From positions 434,001 through 498,000 of the forward strand of contig JBDWUA010000004.1 of NCBI GenBank assembly GCA_039984715.1: 64,000 nucleotides of DNA. Direction: 5' to 3'. The stretch comes from JABSSA01 sp039984715. Lineage in GTDB: Bacteria; Pseudomonadota; Alphaproteobacteria; Rhodobacterales; Rhodobacteraceae. Below are positions 61,945 through 64,000 of the stretch, in pieces (the stretch's first letter is position 1; each line of letters starts with the position of its first letter). A program made the translations under genes and the position numbers. A model generated the notes under the pieces. It was not told the DNA's origin. It saw only the letters and a list, made by a program, of their open reading frames with translations, and searched no databases.

Positions 61945-62763
61945 ATGCTTGATCAGTCCGAAGGTTACACAACGTCTGATGGTCGAAAGATCGGTGGCGT
62001 GGTGATGGAAATGAAAAACATCACTTTGCGATTTGGCGGTGTCGAGGCGATCAAAGACATCTCGTTTGACATTCGCGAAGGCGAAGTGCGCGCAATCATT
62101 GGACCCAACGGGGCGGGCAAGTCGTCGATGTTGAATGTGATTTCGGGTTTCTATGTCCCGCAAGAAGGCGAAGTGTGGTTTCGCGGTGCGAAGCGGCCTC
62201 AAATGAAGCCTTACGAGGTTGCACGCCAAGGCATTGCGCGAACGTTTCAAAACATCGCCTTGTTTGAGGGTATGAGCGTTCTGGACAACGTCATGACAGG
62301 GCGTTTGACCCACATGAAAAAAGGCATCTGGAGCCAAGCATTGTGGAAAGGTGCGGCGGAAGCCGAAGAGGTTGCCAACCGAGAAGTTGCCGAAAAGATC
62401 ATCGATTTCCTCGAAATTCAAAACATCCGAAAAACGCCCGTTGCGCGGCTTCCTTACGGTTTGAAAAAACGTGTGGAACTGGCACGTGCGTTGGCCGCTG
62501 AACCCAAGCTGCTGTTGCTGGACGAGCCAATGGCCGGAATGAACGTCGAGGAAAAAGAGGACATGAGCCGCTTTGTTCTTGATGTGAACGATGAATTTGG
62601 AACGACCATCGCGTTGATTGAACACGACATGGGCGTCGTTATGGACCTATCGGACCGGGTTGTCGTCATGGATTACGGCAAAAAGATCGGTGATGGGACA
62701 CCCCAAGAAATTCGTAACAATCAAGCCGTCATTGATGCCTATTTAGGGGTGAGCCATGATTGA
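61945..62763 (+). CDS. livG: Branched-chain-type ABC transporter ATP-binding protein (LivG-like)
   Basis: A 272-residue ATPase of the LivG group: Walker A IIGPNGAGKSSMLN near residue 50, signature LPYGLKKRVELARAL near 174, Walker B LLLLDEPMAGMN and the H-loop ALIEHDM. The LivG hallmark of an extended signature loop (KGIWSQALWKGAAEAEE) is present. ATG at 61945 has GGGAG eight bases upstream; GTG and TTG codons before it are also open. Given the ligase upstream, its cargo may be an aromatic or fatty acid rather than an amino acid. Confidence 0.92.
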   Translation: MLDQSEGYTTSDGRKIGGVVMEMKNITLRFGGVEAIKDISFDIREGEVRAIIGPNGAGKSSMLNVISGFYVPQEGEVWFRGAKRPQMKPYEVARQGIARTFQNIALFEGMSVLDNVMTGRLTHMKKGIWSQALWKGAAEAEEVANREVAEKIIDFLEIQNIRKTPVARLPYGLKKRVELARALAAEPKLLLLDEPMAGMNVEEKEDMSRFVLDVNDEFGTTIALIEHDMGVVMDLSDRVVVMDYGKKIGDGTPQEIRNNQAVIDAYLGVSHD

Positions 62764-63214
62764 TTGTCGAACGGCATTTGCAATCGGGTTTTGTGTGACT
62801 GCCTCGGTCGGCAATGCGCATGCAGAAACAGCTTGGGAAATGTTCGTAGCACGTTGTCTGGATCCGTACGAAAATCTAGCTTTGGCCATTCACGACGGGT
62901 TAAACGAACAACCCGCAGACCAAATGCGTGATGCTGAAACAGTGTTCGGCCCTTCTAGTGACGGTTATTTGCTGGTTTTGAATGCCGCACCTGAGGAAGG
63001 TGACCGCGCATGCGCTGTTCATGACCCATCCGCGACTGAGCCAGAGCCAGCCTATTTGGATTGGATCGATAACGCGATGCAAAGACAATTATACGTTCCA
63101 GTCGACGGGATGTTGTCCAGCAACGAATGGATCGAACCACAACTGCAATTTGAAGCCCGTTTTGGCGATGGCGGTGCAGTTTACGAAGTCATCGAGACCG
63201 AACTTGAGAGCTGA
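62756..63214 (+). CDS. Exported protein of unknown function inside Liv operon
   Basis: A 152-residue protein with a signal peptide (hydrophobic residues 7-19, cleavage after AHA near residue 23). The mature part is acidic, with two cysteines (ARCLDPYENLA, DRACAVHDPS) that could pair in the periplasm. I know no family for it. It overlaps livG by eight bases and ends 11 bases before livH, so it is an integral member of the operon, in a place where Liv operons normally have no gene. It may assist substrate capture. Confidence 0.8.
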   Translation: MIDCRTAFAIGFCVTASVGNAHAETAWEMFVARCLDPYENLALAIHDGLNEQPADQMRDAETVFGPSSDGYLLVLNAAPEEGDRACAVHDPSATEPEPAYLDWIDNAMQRQLYVPVDGMLSSNEWIEPQLQFEARFGDGGAVYEVIETELES

Positions 63215-63225
63215 AGGGGAATAAC

Positions 63226-64000
63226 ATGCCAGAACAACTGGTGTACGCTTTGGAGGTGTCCCTCAACGGTCTGATGGCCGGGGTCATGTATGCACTTGTG
63301 GCGTTGGGCTTTGTATTGATCTTCAAGGCGTCCGGGATTTTTAATTTCGCGCAAGGGGTCATGGCGCTTTTTGCCGCAATGACGCTGGTTGGAATTCAAA
63401 AGGGCCAAGTTCCGTTTTCCCATCTGATCAACGCGATTTTTGGAACCGACATCCATTACTTTGGATGGGAAGTGCATTCGGTTATCGCGATCATACTGAC
63501 GATCATGGTCATGATTCTGCTTGCATGGGGCGTGCAGCGCTTGGTTTTCCGTTTTCTGGTTGGGCAGGAACCGATCATTTTGTTTATGGCGACGATTGGG
63601 TTGGCGTACTTATTAGAAGGCGCCGCGGATCTGATGTGGGGATCCGAGATCAAGAAGTTGAGCGTATGCCTGACGGACACAACGTGTTTGCCGCAGGGGA
63701 TCAATCTGGCCATAGACGAGTTCACGTTCAACATCTTTGGTTATGGGTTCTTTATCGATAATCTGGATATTACGGCAACGATCATTGCGATCCTGTTGGT
63801 CTGCATTTTGGTCGCGTTTTCCCAATACACAAAACAGGGTCGCGCAATGCGAGCTGTTGCAGATGACCACCAAGCGGCCTTGTCCGTTGGGGTATCACTG
63901 AACTTTATCTGGGTTTTGGTATGGTCCGTCGCCGGGTTTGTCGCGCTGGTCGCTGGCATCATGTGGGGTGTAAAATCCGGGGTCCAATTTTCGCTTAGCT
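63226..64000 (+). CDS. livH: Branched-chain-type ABC transporter permease (LivH-like), 3' end outside window
   Basis: The frame is open from ATG 63226 (AAGGGGA upstream) to the end of the window, 258 codons so far. LivH features are SLNGLMAGVMYALVALGFVLIFKASGIFNFAQG at the start (cut: GLMAGVMYALVALGFVL, FNFAQGVMAL), and the coupling-helix region QGRAMRAVADDHQAALSVGV near residue 206. At least six hydrophobic segments are seen. LivM and LivF, and a binding protein, are expected downstream. Confidence 0.93.
   Translation, partial: MPEQLVYALEVSLNGLMAGVMYALVALGFVLIFKASGIFNFAQGVMALFAAMTLVGIQKGQVPFSHLINAIFGTDIHYFGWEVHSVIAIILTIMVMILLAWGVQRLVFRFLVGQEPIILFMATIGLAYLLEGAADLMWGSEIKKLSVCLTDTTCLPQGINLAIDEFTFNIFGYGFFIDNLDITATIIAILLVCILVAFSQYTKQGRAMRAVADDHQAALSVGVSLNFIWVLVWSVAGFVALVAGIMWGVKSGVQFSLS

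Noticed and set aside
1..64000. tRNA or rRNA genes, insertion sequences, prophage, CRISPR arrays, integrase or attachment sites
   Set aside because: I looked through the intergenic gaps and found no tRNA-like cloverleaf with CCA, no transposase or integrase frame and no regularly spaced repeats.

Overview
The window looks like a chromosomal stretch of a marine alphaproteobacterium of the Rhodobacterales (Roseobacter group). Evidence for this is an RpoHII-like sigma-32, a PuuD-type urate hydroxylase, an HpsN/sulfopyruvate decarboxylase organosulfonate cluster, a full CtrA box in front of yifB/comM, and a group-42 ECF sigma factor encoded with a DGPF/YCII protein. Base composition is moderate and even. 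I see no insertion sequence, prophage, CRISPR array, rRNA or tRNA gene. About 65 protein genes are densely packed, many with ATGA or TGATG start-stop overlaps.

Layout. 1-600: the end of an unrecognised gene. 885-5887 (minus): a translation-related neighbourhood (rpsO, truB, rbfA) with an RTX-repeat protein, a DUF1643 protein, a small membrane protein and a phosphodiester-glycosidase-like protein inserted. 5941-11002 (plus): dapB, then a DGPF/YCII protein plus ECF42 sigma factor, an NTF2-like protein, and a VOC-MAPEG-TfoX-DUF2461 operon. The YCII-sigma and VOC operons carry nearly identical promoter elements (TGTCGGGTTT and CGCGTCCT, same spacing), which define a candidate local ECF42 regulon. 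11032-19225: puuD, murJ, a DUF3179 protein, an isochorismatase-like hydrolase, trpS, a rhomboid-fold protein lacking its catalytic residues, an SDR and a GNAT protein. 19292-21010: a leucine-rich leader peptide (8 Leu in 26 codons) before leuA.

21089-26825: a LacI-type regulator divergent from a five-gene operon (HpsN-like dehydrogenase, SDR, sulfopyruvate decarboxylase alpha and beta, FMN-dependent 2-hydroxyacid dehydrogenase). Two palindromic operators lie two helical turns apart between them. The genes could together turn dihydroxypropanesulfonate into sulfoacetaldehyde. 27183-33836: the rod-shape operon mreB-mreC-mreD-mrdA-rodA plus a GhrA-like reductase. 34001-41892: a small membrane protein, an M3 peptidase, a MoeB-like protein with a membrane anchor, dut, coaBC, a ChaN-like protein, rpoH and a GST.

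41964-52056: yifB/comM behind a CtrA box, an alpha/beta hydrolase, gshB, yraN and rsmI, then divergently an LpoA-like lipoprotein and glnD, followed by a second GST and a histidine phosphatase. 52285-56855: a formate dehydrogenase alpha subunit without visible partner subunits, a DUF1203 protein and an M20-type amidohydrolase. 56946-64000: a two-component pair (response regulator and soluble PAS hybrid kinase) divergent from an acyl-CoA ligase and a Liv-type ABC transporter operon that runs off the window. This last block looks like a system to sense, import and CoA-activate a carboxylic acid. Between the ligase and livG sits a small minus-strand gene of 63 codons with a near-perfect Shine-Dalgarno.
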